DNA of 64,000 nt from Owenia fusiformis (Eukaryota > Annelida > Polychaeta > Sabellida > Oweniidae): positions 9,694,432 through 9,758,431 of the forward strand of contig CAIIXF020000012.1 in assembly GCA_903813345.2 (NCBI GenBank), written 5' to 3'. Made by a program: the position numbers and the translations under genes. Shown piece by piece: positions 47,301 through 57,328 of the stretch. Each line of letters starts with the position of its first letter. Position 1 is the first letter of the stretch. The notes under the pieces were generated by a model that was not told the DNA's origin, searched no databases, and saw nothing but the letters and a program-made list of their open reading frames with translations.

Positions 47301-50300
47301 ATTATCCAAGGTGCTATCAGAATAATTCTCTCAGATTAATTCAGTCTTTGTTTAAAAATATTTTGGCCTAATCCTAAATAAGATTGCCAATTTCAAACTT
47401 TCAGATTTATGATGATTAAATTTGGAAATAATGTCTATGACTTTTATGTTCAATTCTATATTCTCAAATATATTAAGAATAACCCAGAATTAATCAAAAT
47501 AGCGGTATAAAACATAACTTTCAAGTACCATTTAAAACGCTAAAAGTCAGTATTAAAAATTGAGTGTGTAATCAAAAATCACTTTGTAATCATAAAAATT
47601 AAAAAGGGATATATACAGGGTGGTCCAAAAAAAATTGGAACATTTGTTAATTGAACGCAAAACCTTTATTTTTCTTCTAAAATGTACCAAACTTTTACTG
47701 AGCATAGTTCAATCACTTATTTATCTGATGTAAAGTTTATAGGTGAAATCCACAAAGTTAATGCATTAAACTAGTCAATGTTTGATAGGACCCCCTTTTC
47801 TTAAATATACACTTGTCAATTCCGCGGCTACTTTTTCAAGTATTATTTATTTCAAAGCTTTAATGCACATGTTAATTGCTATAAATATTTTACAAAATCA
47901 TATTCAGTTGACTAAGTGTATTTACATCTGGGGTTTGCCAGAAAAATATTGTGTTAACTTAAACTTAAACAATACCCAAAATGATCATTTTCATTAAAGA
48001 GGAGAAGAAGGAACATGTCAGAGGTGAGCGATTGCATAACCCTCACAGCTACTCAAGTGACAAAAGCATTCTTCCCAATTTTCAGTAAAGGCAAAACTGA
48101 CCAGTTATTCACATTAAAAACCAACGCTAAGCACATATACAGTGTATAATAAACATATAATATACCATTTGTGTTCTCTCTATGATACTGATAGACATAT
48201 TGATATTTCCAATGAATATTATTCATATCAGAACAATAAAGGGGAGGGGGATTCATTTACCAGTCAAATCAGACTGCCCTGGCCTCTTTCTTGGGAATAT
48301 TCAATCAGTAATACACCCAACAATAGCCATCGAAATATGCTTGATACTCATGAATTTGGGTTAAAAAAATGTTGAATATGTTACTAGATTTGATCTTCCA
48401 AGGCAAACAAATAGAAAGTTTGATCAAGCTAAATTTTTTAATTAAGATGGCTTTGACAAAACAAACGAACAGCAAACTAATTGAATATTTACAAATCTGA
48501 GTCCCAGGCTTCAAATTGTAAGTCAGGAGAAGAGGAGTCATATCAAATATCGACTAGTTTAATGCATTAACTTTGTTGTTTTCACCTATAAACTTTACAT
48601 CAGATAAATAAGTGACTGAACTATGCTCAGTAAAAGTTTGGTACATTTGAGAAGAAAAATAAAGGTTTTGCGTTCAATTAACAAATGTTCCAATTTTTTT
48701 TGGATCACCCTGTATATAATATAGAGGACAAAATAATTTATCAATTATACAAGTGGGATGAGTTGTCTTGGGATGAGATGTCTTGGGATGAGATGTCTTG
48801 GGATGAGTTGTCTTTGGATGAGTTGTCTTGGGATGAGATGTCTTGGGATGAGTTGTCTTGGGGATGACTTGTCTTGGGATGAGTTGTCTTGGGGATGACT
48901 TGTCTTGGGATGAGTTGTCTTGGGATGAGTTGTCTAGAAACCAGGAAATTGATCATGTGATTGGTAAAGAACAGCTTCCGGAGCTATCAGATCGTGAGAA
49001 GATGCCATATATGGAAGCAACAATTCTTGAAACGCTGCGTTACATGTCGATGATCCCAACAATCTTACATAAAACAACTTGTGATACCAATATAGCTGGT
49101 TGTGATCTCCCAAAGAATACACAGGTAAATACATTCATGTCTATTTTGATTATTTTTCATATACAGTACATTGTATTGTTCATTTAATTTTGCTTAATTT
49201 GTCATCTGCTTTAATCAGGCATTTATGAAAAATTCACCAAACCCTGCCAAAATCTGATTTAATATAAATCTGATTAAGTCTAATACTTGGTCTAAGTTTT
49301 ATAAAACTTGTATCAGTAATAATTAAGTATGGGCCAATACCACAAAATAATTTACCAACCAAATTTAAATGCAATCTTCTGGCATCTTTTAGTTTGGTAA
49401 AACAAGATACACAATAATAAATATCCCACTCTAAAAAGCAAAATGGCTGTAATGTAATTTACAAAGCATGCCAAAACTTATCATGTATAATTTTCTAATT
49501 GAACTAATAAGCAGTTTTCCAGGCAGTTGATAATGCAACGACCAAGTAGCAAGCTGTTACTACAGTACAGATGTAAAGTTTGTAAAAACACAACAAGAAA
49601 TAAGGCATTAACATGACAAAATGTTACAACTTGCCATTTGTGACAGACAACGACTGCAAAAAACAGATGCAAACTGCCAAAAACCATCCACAAAAAGTTG
49701 AAGGGGACATCAATACCAAAAAACAGGGATGATTGCGCCAATTTCATTTAATGAATCACAAAACCAAGTTTCTCATATTTTACACAGGGTCATGGTTGGC
49801 TGAATCATTTTCCAACCTGATTATAAAGACAAAATGGATAAACTTCCATATGGGGAATTTAAAATTTCATCATTTTCACCAACAAAGGGGTTCATTTGTA
49901 TCAAAATATTTTACCCAAATGTTAATAGTAACATCTGGTTACTGAAAAGTCACTCATGAGCAAATATATCCAGAAGCTCCAATAATCTAGCAAGAATTCC
50001 TCACTTCAGCATCCAGCAATTAGGATGTTATCTGGTGAATTTCATAGTCTTGGTTGCATTGTGTTTATGTGCTAAAGTGCTCAATTACTCAACTAAACTC
50101 AATAGAGAAAAAGGTCTAAATAACTGTTGCCTGTAAGCAACTTCAATCAAATACATTGTCTTACAGGTTTGGATGAACTTATATGGCATGCACCATGATA
50201 AACGTTACTTCAAACACAACCCAGATTCTTTTGATCCTTCACGATTCCTGGACTCTGATGGCCATCTAGTTCCACATGAGGAAAGAAAAGCGTAAGTCAA

Positions 50301-51325
50301 ATTATAATCTAAATTATGTAGATATCTTGATATGGGCCATGATAAGCATTGCTTCAAACACAACCCAGATTCCTTTGATCCTACAAGATTCCTGGACTCT
50401 AATGGCAATCTAGTTCCACATGAAGAAAGAAAAGCGTCAGTTGGATTCTGACCTAAACAATTGAGATTGACCACTGTATAAAGGACGATTCTCGGTTTGG
50501 AGAACGAAGTTCATCAATCTAAATGAGCATTATCCCTGCTTCGGACAAATTTGATTTTTTTTACATAATATAGATTTGAATGTCTTCTTTTGAATAGTCA
50601 TAATTTAATTTGGGTAATATTTCTAGATTTTTCGCAAAAAACTATTAGCGCAGTACACTGATGAACTTCTTTCCCCAAATCGAGACTTGTATTTTATTGA
50701 ATCGGTCTATTTGAGCATTATCCCTGCTTCAGGATTTAATTGTCCTCTTTTGAATATTCATAGTTTAATTTGGGTAATATTTCTATATTTTTCATGAAAT
50801 TTTTTTTAGCCCAGGAGGCTGTTCTCCAAACCGAGAATCGTCCTTTCAATTCAATCTGACTATTATTTTTCAATGACAAATGTGTGAAGTGTTTTGTGTC
50901 CCATAATTCAAAATCCGAGCAATCATAATAACAATGTCTTTATGTTCAGTAATATTTTGGCATGATTATAAACATTGCTATGTGTGGAAACTTTTAACAC
51001 ATCTTTTTGGGACATTGATATGAAAAATGTTGGCATTAGTGATCACAAATTGTTTTTTCATGCAGAAATACTGTTTTGCCATGTGTGACAAAATGAAATG
51101 AATTTTTATTACAGGGTGCTGGCATTTGGAGCAGGTAGGCGTGTCTGTATGGGAGAAGTTCTTGCAAAAACCAGGGTGTTTCTCCTCTTTACACAGCTGT
51201 TACAAAACTTTTACTTCGAGCAAGCCGACCCTGAAAATCCTGTCCTGTTTGATATGAGGAAATTTATAGCTGGGCCAGATACTTTAATCGCACCTAAATT
51301 TAAGATAGTAGCGAAACCTCGTTAG
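41397..51325 (+). CDS. Cytochrome P450, CYP2 clan, interrupted by a transposon-like insertion
   Basis: Exons 41397-41945, 45663-45887, 46065-46170, 46746-46835 continued at 48952-49124, 50167-50291 and 51115-51325. If the insertion and one target-site copy are left out, these total 1479 bases, 492 residues plus stop, the usual CYP2 length. Visible features: an N-terminal membrane anchor (LLLASAVVFLTYHIY), the LPGPRGLPIIGN hinge, an I-helix AGIFTTRTT, the K-helix ETLR at about 49029, DPSRFLD, and the haem-binding FGAGRRVCMG with Cys at 51146-51148. Family function: NADPH-dependent monooxygenation at the endoplasmic reticulum; substrate unknown. Phases match at every other junction. No GT-AG choice across 46836-48951 that I tried restores the frame, so this allele may be inactive. 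The I-helix lacks the usual acidic residue before Thr. Confidence 0.9.
42022..43009. mobile_element. Mariner-type MITE with long TIRs, 988 bp
   Basis: CAGGGTGGTCCAAAAAAAGT at 42022 and its complement ending GGACCACCCTG at 43009, TA on both sides, with related arms extending about 150 bases inward (CCCCTGCAAC, TTGTAGAGAA.GGTCTA). No transposase could be read inside. It lies in intron 1 of the P450. Confidence 0.88.
43991..44048. repeat. GACG/ACGT tetranucleotide repeat
   Basis: GGACGGACGG, ACAGACGG and (ACGT)4-like units, followed by CCCTATATCCCTCCGAACTT and CGTTCGATGGG. It probably belongs to the end of a dispersed repeat, but I see only this one copy. Confidence 0.8.
44588..44883. mobile_element. 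piggyBac-type MITE with TTAA target site
   Basis: TTAA at 44588-44591 is followed by CCTCTTGACTACC, and GGGATTCAAGAGG is followed by TTAA at 44880-44883. Eight terminal bases are inverted exactly. The subterminal GTGACGAGATATCTTGTCAC palindrome is also typical of piggyBac-like MITEs. Non-coding. Confidence 0.75.
46843..47010 (+). repeat. 15-bp minisatellite, left arm
   Basis: About 11 units of GACAACTCATCCCAA alternating with the variant GACATCTCATCCCAA. Since 15 is a multiple of 3, it reads as DNSSQ/DISSQ repeats, which is not evidence of a protein. Confidence 0.93.
47616..48712. mobile_element. Nested mariner-type MITE with about 165-bp TIRs
   Basis: CAGGGTGGTCCAAAAAAAAT at 47616 and its complement ending GGATCACCCTG at 48712, TA on both sides. 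The arms (47616-47785 and 48545-48712) are nearly identical, so the element is young. No transposase frame. It has the same CAGGGTGGTCC tips as the 42022-43009 element but different inner arms. Confidence 0.9.
48754..48934 (-). repeat. 15-bp minisatellite, right arm (inverted)
   Basis: About 12 units of the same 15-bp motif in reverse orientation (GGGATGAGTTGTCTT and GGGATGAGATGTCTT), some units 16 bases (TTGGGGATGACTTG). Ends 17 bases before the P450 reading frame resumes. Confidence 0.93.
49125..50166. other. P450 intron, nothing recognised
   Basis: Intron with donor GTAAAT at 49125 and acceptor CTTACAG before 50167. No repeat or second gene is seen. Confidence 0.5.
50331..50447 (+). pseudogene. 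Tandem copy of P450 exon 50167-50291
   Basis: The last three quarters of the exon are repeated about 145 bases downstream: HDKHCFKHNPDSFDPTRFLD, then SNGNLVPHEERKA, with a GTCAGT donor in place of GTAAGT. The first codons and the acceptor are missing. Including it would duplicate the segment before the haem loop, so it is probably not spliced in. Confidence 0.85.
50480..50846. mobile_element. MITE with AAAGGACGATTCTCGG termini, copy 2
   Basis: Same inverted ends and modules as 13658-14051, 367 bp, here in the last P450 intron and in the opposite orientation. The ends are identical to copy 1 over at least 26 bases. Confidence 0.88.
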
Positions 51326-52003
51326 AAGGGGATCATACCATGATCTATGTACTATAGTGGCAAAGCCTTATTAAATAAGAGTATAACCCGCCCTCGTCAT
51401 ACCATTAAAGTGATCATACACATAAAGTATCATAGCCTCTTGATACTTATGGTATCAAAGGTCTGGTTAGTACCTGTGTAAAAGACTTGTATTAGACCAA
51501 TAATATAACATTACACTGTATTTCATAAGACTTTGAATGTACCATGTAAGTATAAAAACCACAGCAAATCTTTATTGAAAATGTTAGTGAAGCTTCCAGT
51601 GAGGTGCCAAACTTTTTGTTAGCAAAAAGACAAAATTATTGTGAAAGTTGAATTTTGGTATCTGGACTCAAGTAAAAGAATGGCAGAATCACCAAGTGAC
51701 ATGATGCAGATAATTTTGATACTTATAGCAAGTATATGGTTTAAAACCATTGGTTTGGAACCTCATCATTTTTTTACAAGTGTAAGCAAGTAACTTTTTT
51801 CTCAGAGTTACAATTGGTTGTAATATAAACTTGAATAAGTACGTTAATTGACAGAACAACTAAATATCAAGAGACCATGTAGTAGAATAGTATATACTTT
51901 TATATAGTATCAAACAATGTACAACTATATCCAGCTTCAAATATATCAAATACATATTGAGCACAATATGTAATATGTATAAGTCTAATAAGGATGCATT
52001 ATA
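51326..52003. other. 3' flank of the P450 gene
   Basis: No coding exon. No clear polyadenylation signal was found close to the stop codon. Confidence 0.4.
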
Positions 52004-53095
52004 CGAGGGGTGATCAATAAGTAATGGACATTTTTTTACACAGATACTTTTTACAGACCAATCCCTTTGATTTTCCTACCAGTGATACATCATTCAATTA
52101 TCTATCAACTCTGAAGATTTGAAAACAAAACATGTAATATATTTTGATATATCTTTATTTCCGTGAAGGAGGTATGGGTACCCCAGGACCGACATCACGT
52201 CACACATTCTGAAGCTATTTTAGCTTGTTTAACATGCAATTCAGTTGAATGCAGGCAGGACAAAACTAACCATGATGGCCATGAAATACACCATTTTGTT
52301 ATGCCATGGTTGATTTTGTATATTTCATCATCACTGTGTGGTATTCATGCCACATTCATTTTACAGGGCCCTCTACATATGTTCCATCAAGTGCTACAGT
52401 GACATGTACACACTTCCTCATCCTCTTAACTCAAGATTTTGAGACACGGCTGAATCCATTCTCTGACATGGTAGCAAGATGCAGTTGCACGGGTTGTTTT
52501 ATTTCATCAATGTCAATAAACCTGCATCATTTCTCTTTAGAAATAAGTCGTATAGCAATTAATAAATCACATGTGGGTAGATCTGGACAATATGGTGCAT
52601 TGGCCAAGGGCTCAATTTTAAGGTCGGGGGATATTGTTTTCTGAACATTTTGAGATCTGTTGGCAGGTACATTGTCCATGTGGAGAAGGGTGTTCCCTTC
52701 TCTCACCAACCCCTTCTTCCACAATGCTTTTCAAAATTGACCTGCAAACCATGACCATACAACACTCTGACATTACAATACTTACTGTTTATGTGTTACC
52801 AGTCAGCAAAATATTTCAAACAACACAACACTTGTTGCATATAAAAAAGTTCAAATCCAACTGAAATTTGCCAAACTGGCTAAAAACTGAATATGTGACG
52901 TAAATGTCGGTCCTGGGGTACCTGTACCTCCTTCACGGAAATAAGGATATATCAACATGTATTACATATTTTGTCTTCAAGTCTCCAGAATTGGTAGATA
53001 ATTGAATGATGTATCACTGGTAGGAAAATCAAAGGGATTGGTCTATAAAAAGTATCTGTGTAAAAAAATGTCCATTACTTATTGATCACCCCTCG
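52004..53095 (-). mobile_element. Mariner-type element with about 200-bp TIRs, 1.09 kb
   Basis: CGAGGGGTGATCAATAAGTA at 52004 and its complement ending GATCACCCCTCG at 53095, TA on both sides. Arms remain over 90% alike by eye for about 200 bases, through CCCCAGGACCGACAT. Confidence 0.9.
52430..52740 (-). pseudogene. Decayed mariner-type transposase
   Basis: The minus strand has LLHMDNVPANRSQNVQ followed by IEPLANAPYCPDLPTCDLL. These correspond to the LxHDNAPAH and HPPYSPDLAPxD blocks with the second and third catalytic Asp positions of mariner enzymes. Substitutions and stops on either side show it is dead. Confidence 0.75.
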
Positions 53096-54137
53096 TATAT
53101 TAAAATGTACATGTATACAAAATTCAAAACTTCTGTATGGCACGCTGATTTTACAAGTTTTGTTTTGGGAATATCATCACTGGTGATCCACTCAATTACA
53201 CTAGTTACCGAAATGGTTCGTTTCAGTATCAAAATGTCGGAATCTAGGTGTGATTTTTCTCTTTTCCTTAATTAGCACGTCATAGGCAGAATTCCCAGAA
53301 CATTTTATCACAAGCATATGTCAGTATCATAGTTCAGAAGACAACAGAATAGTCGATTTGGGTTAGAAGTGCAGATCTTAACCTTTTTTGAAGTTCTGTT
53401 TACATAAAATAAGTGAAGTAATAAAATCAACAATTCTGTTGTCTTCTGAACCATTTTTTGCAAACATGTACATTTTCTTAAATATATTGTAACAAATTAT
53501 TTTTTTTCCAAAATTTTATGGTCTTAGTATTTGGAGGTTTTCAGCACTTTATCAGCAATCTCCCCGGTTATAGTTGAGCTTACTAGTTATACACATATTT
53601 GGGCAATTATTTTTATTCCTACTTGGTCTAACAATTGTGTATGTGAATTGTTTACCATGTTTAACTGGCTACTTCCGGTCATTTCGTATATTTTCAATAT
53701 AATTAGTGTTTTCGTTTCACGTTTGGGTAGTTGACATTCAGTAACCACCACCAACGTTTTTAGTGCGGCATTTTGAATCGTCCCCTCATATCGTTCCAAT
53801 ACAGGTTAGTTTGCCTTTATTTCTATATAGTTTTGATAGATTAGTATAACTAACGATCTCAAGTTTTGATTGAGTAACTTTGGAATAGAATTAGCGTATA
53901 CTTTTCGAGATATATAGAGATCAAGTTGAGAATTGCGGCGCTAGGCCATTTTGGAATTAAATTCATGAGGATAACTTTAACTCATTAAAGCTTCTTTATT
54001 ATGTCATTCTGTGCATAATTGTTGCTATATTTCATGTCTCTGTAATTTAAATTCATTTATATTTCATGTTTGGGAGTAATTTTGGCGTTATTTAGCTTGC
54101 AATCGTATGAAGTTGGAATTTGATGTAAACAAGTGGA

Positions 54138-54172
54138 TGACGTCATCGCCGCACCGCTGCTGGGTATATAAG
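54138..54172 (+). promoter_or_regulatory. LTR core promoter: TGACGTCA and TATATAAG
   Basis: CRE-type palindrome at 54138-54145 and TATA box at 54165-54172. The spacing is 27 bases between motif starts, against 15 in the solo LTR. Start of transcription is expected near 54195, where identity with the other LTR begins. Confidence 0.65.
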
Positions 54173-54904
54173 CAGCGAGCTGAGAGCGCTCAGCAGATTA
54201 CAGCTAGCTTTCGTTCGGGACAGAGCTCCGTTCAATTTCATATTTTTATGTGAAGTTGGACTTAGTCATTTTTCAAGGAAATATTTTTGAACTTTGACAA
54301 TTTTCAGTAGAAAGTTGTTGGGACTTTGAATATTTCCCGAGGCAGATAGGAGATACATAGCTGCACTTCAGTTCAGTGGATGATAACTTGGACATCTACT
54401 TGTGATGAAGGATACCTGAGAGGGAAGACTGCTTCACCGTGATTCTGTAGATGATAACTTGGCCATCTACCCGTGTATTTGTGTAGAGGATACCTCAAGA
54501 GGGAATATTCAGTACCGTGTTTGGAGGCAGCATCAAGCCTATACTAGATTTCTGAGCTCTGTCAGTTCAATTTCATGAACACATGAAATTGGACTTTGCG
54601 TATTTTTGAGATAGAAATTATTGAACTTAGTCGATATTTGGAGAAACATTATTTTGGACTTTTTTTTTTTTTTTTGAGAATAAATATTGAACTTAGAAAA
54701 TTTCAATATCAGTATAACTCAACATTAACTGAACTTAGTTATTTTCAAGGGCACATATTTTGACTTGTAATATTTTTGCCTATGTTGTTGTGCGCATGCT
54801 ATATTTTTAGGTAGGCTGATTACTTAATTGTGAAGGAAGTTTGTGTACTTAGCAGTTGATGCCATATAAGACGTTCGTAAACTTTGTCAAGAGCCGATAG
54901 TTTG

Positions 54905-56510
54905 ACTTTGATTATTTCATATAATTAAAGTTGAATTATCCTACAACACAGTGAAGAGGATCCAAGAGATAGCCATTTACAGGGCCGATAGTTTGTCTTT
55001 GATTATTTCATATAATTAAAGTTGAATTATCCTACAACACAGTGAAGAGGATCCAAGAGATAGCCATTTACAGAGCCGATAGTTTGACTTTGATTATTTC
55101 ATATAATTAAAGTTGAATTATCCTACAACACAGTGAGGAGGATCCCGGAGATAGCCATTTACAGAGCCGATAGTTTGACTTTGATTATTTCATATAATTA
55201 AAGTTGAATTATCCTACAACACAGTGAGGAGGATCCAAGAGATAGCCATTTACAGAGCCGATAGTTTGACTTTGATTATTTCATATAATTAAAGTTGAAT
55301 TATCCTACAACACAGTGAGGAGGATCCAAGAGATAGCCATTTACAGAGCCGATAGTTTGACTTTGATTATTTCATATAATTAAAGTTGAATTATCCTACA
55401 ACACAGTGAAGAGGATCCAAGAGATAGCCATTTACAGAGCCGATAGTTTGACTTTGATTATTTCATATAATTAAAGTTGAATTATCCTACAACACAGTGA
55501 AGAGGATCCAAGAGATAGCCATTTACAGAGCCGATAGTTTGACTTTGATTATTTCATATAATTAAAGTTGAATTATCCTACAACACAGTGAGGAGGATCC
55601 CGGAGATAGCCATTTACAGAGCCGATAGTTTGACTTTGATTATTTCATATAATTAAAGTTGAATTATCCTACAACACAGTGAAGAGGATCCAAGAGATAG
55701 CCATTTACAGAGCCGATAGTTTGACTTTGATTATTTCATATAATTAAAGTTGAATTATCCTACAACACAGTGAGGAGGATCCCGGAGATAGCCATTTACA
55801 GAGCCGATAGTTTGACTTTGATTATTTCATATAATTAAAGTTGAATTATCCTACAACACAGTGAGGAGGATCCAAGAGATAGCCATTTACAGAGCCGATA
55901 GTTTGACTTTGATTATTTCATATAATTAAAGTTGAATTATCCTACAACACAGTGAGGAGGATCCAAGAGATAGCCATTTACAGAGCCGATAGTTTGACTT
56001 TGATTATTTCATATAATTAAAGTTGAATTATCCTACAACACAGTGAAGAGGATCCAAGAGATAGCCATTTACAGAGCCGATAGTTTGACTTTGATTATTT
56101 CATATAATTAAAGTTGAATTATCCTACAACACAGTGAAGAGGATCCAAGAGATAGCTATTTACAGAGCCGATAGTTTGACTTTGATTATTTCATATAATT
56201 AAAGTTGAATTATCCTACAACACAGTGAAGAGGATCCAAGAGATAGCCATTTACAGAGCCGATAGTTTGACTTTGATTATTTCATATAATTAAAGTTGAA
56301 TTATCCTACAACACAGTGAGGAGGATCCCGGAGATAGCCATTTACAGAGCCGATAGTTTGACTTTGATTATTTCATATAATTAAAGTTGAATTATCCTAC
56401 AACACAGTGAAGAGGATCCAGGAGATAGCCATTTACAGAGCCGATAGTTTGACTTTGATTATTTCATATAATTAAAGGTGAATTATCCTACAACACAGTG
56501 GAGGATACTA
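54905..56510 (+). repeat. Tandem array of about 17-18 units of 91 bp inside the 5' LTR
   Basis: Very homogeneous units with GAAGAGGATCCAAGAGATAG (or GGATCCCGGAGATAG), CCATTTACAGAGCCGATAG and a CTTTGATTAT-TTCAT-ATAATTAAAG stem-loop. The array belongs to the same repeat family as 3266-4995 but is more homogeneous, as expected from recent amplification. Confidence 0.93.
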
Positions 56511-56579
56511 CAACAACGTGAAGAGAATTAGTATTTTCATTGGAAGCAAGACACAAGACAGTTGCTGAGTTTACAGTGG

Positions 56580-56786
56580 ATGGAACTGGATATCCCCTTC
56601 ATCATCTTGGTCGTGGGTGGAATTTTATTTGTACTTTTATGTTTGATGTTAGTCATATGCTCCCAGGTGTGTATTAAGATTCAAGACGAAGAAGCGCCTG
56701 TTCCAGCAGTTCCAATACCCCCTACGCCAACCCCTGCTTTAAAATCCACACCAAGCTTCAGCATGAGTACTATGAATTTTGTGTAA
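56580..56786 (+). CDS. Small single-pass membrane protein ORF inside the LTR
   Basis: 68 codons from an ATG in fair context (AGTGGATGG) to TAA, after the last 91-bp unit. MELD is followed by a strongly hydrophobic stretch (IPFIILVVGGILFVLLCLML, residues 6-25), then Cys residues, a charged patch (IKIQDEEAP) and a Pro/Thr/Ser-rich tail (PVPAVPIPPTPTP). It lies in a stretch of about 320 bases (56505-56826) that is absent from the solo LTR, which joins array to U5 directly. I do not recognise the protein. It may be a captured host exon, an element-specific peptide, or chance; the clean membrane segment argues mildly against chance. Confidence 0.45.
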   Translation: MELDIPFIILVVGGILFVLLCLMLVICSQVCIKIQDEEAPVPAVPIPPTPTPALKSTPSFSMSTMNFV

Positions 56787-57264
56787 AGTTGCTTCCCAAA
56801 ATTAGGAGACAAGACTTTGTTACGCTCAGCTTACTATTCCAGGTTCAAGATACAATAACAATACAAGACGTACAAGTGGTACAATTTACATGAACTTTGC
56901 ATATTCGGAATACAACAGTGTTATATAGTGATCATCAGTTTATATGGACTCTGGATATTATTTTATCAGTGATAATTATTATTAACTCATGGACTTTTGA
57001 GTTGTGAGTTTTGAGAGAAATAATAACACCGTAATATTCTTACATTACATTTGAAATTGCATGTACATCTTATTTGGGCTTATAAACGCCACAATATATT
57101 GTTTTATATTATATATATAAAATTGTATATTTTGTTTATTTCTTTAGGGACAAAGCACATTTAACGTGTGCCGTGCAATCCACAAGTAAACACCATTTAC
57201 TAAACAGTGGTCTTTTTATTAGCCACACTACCACATATCCACAAAAAAGGCCAAACTGTTACAC

Positions 57265-57283
57265 TGGTGGCAGCGGTGGGATT
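57265..57283 (+). promoter_or_regulatory. Primer-binding site for tRNA-Leu
   Basis: TGGTGGCAGCGGTGGGATT, one base after the LTR end, is the exact complement of the CCA-tailed 3' end of animal tRNA-Leu of the AAG/TAG type (AATCCCACCGCTGCCA plus CCA). The tRNA sequence is from established knowledge. Confidence 0.88.
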
Positions 57284-57328
57284 AATTGTCTGAAGATATA
57301 AGCCCGAGGTGCATTATACTGATTTAGG

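Larger units (their letters stand above)
46835..48942. mobile_element. 2.1 kb TIR element with minisatellite ends inserted in a P450 coding exon
   Basis: The insert splits codon-level continuity of the P450. Left exon part ends AGGAAATTG at 46827-46835 and the right part restarts with AGGAAATTG at 48943-48951, an 8-9 bp target-site duplication. Termini are inverted: GGTAACAG then GACAACTCATCCC on the left, and the complement of GGTTTCTA then GACAACTCATCCC on the right. The inverted ends continue as 15-bp minisatellites for about 170-180 bases each and both stop at ATCCCACTT. No transposase is coded. TSD length and subterminal repeats fit hAT (8 bp) or Mutator-like (9 bp) elements; family uncertain. 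Confidence 0.8.
53488..57263 (+). mobile_element. 5' LTR of a Ty3/Gypsy retrotransposon, 3776 bp
   Basis: Begins TGTAACA at 53488 and ends TGTTACA at 57263, a 7-base terminal inverted repeat with the TG...CA rule, directly before the primer-binding site. U3 is about 710 bp (to about 54193) with a CRE and a TATA box; the rest matches the solo LTR at 2575-5443. It holds a 91-bp tandem array, a small ORF insert and an AT-rich U5. An LTR of 3.8 kb is far longer than the usual few hundred bases. The 3' LTR is outside the window. Confidence 0.9.

Noticed and set aside
46836-48944. Treating the P450 insertion as an ordinary GT-AG intron
   Set aside because: Removing 46836-48944 leaves 7 duplicated bases and an immediate stop (GAA ATT GGA AAT TGA); the duplication and inverted ends fit an insertion better.
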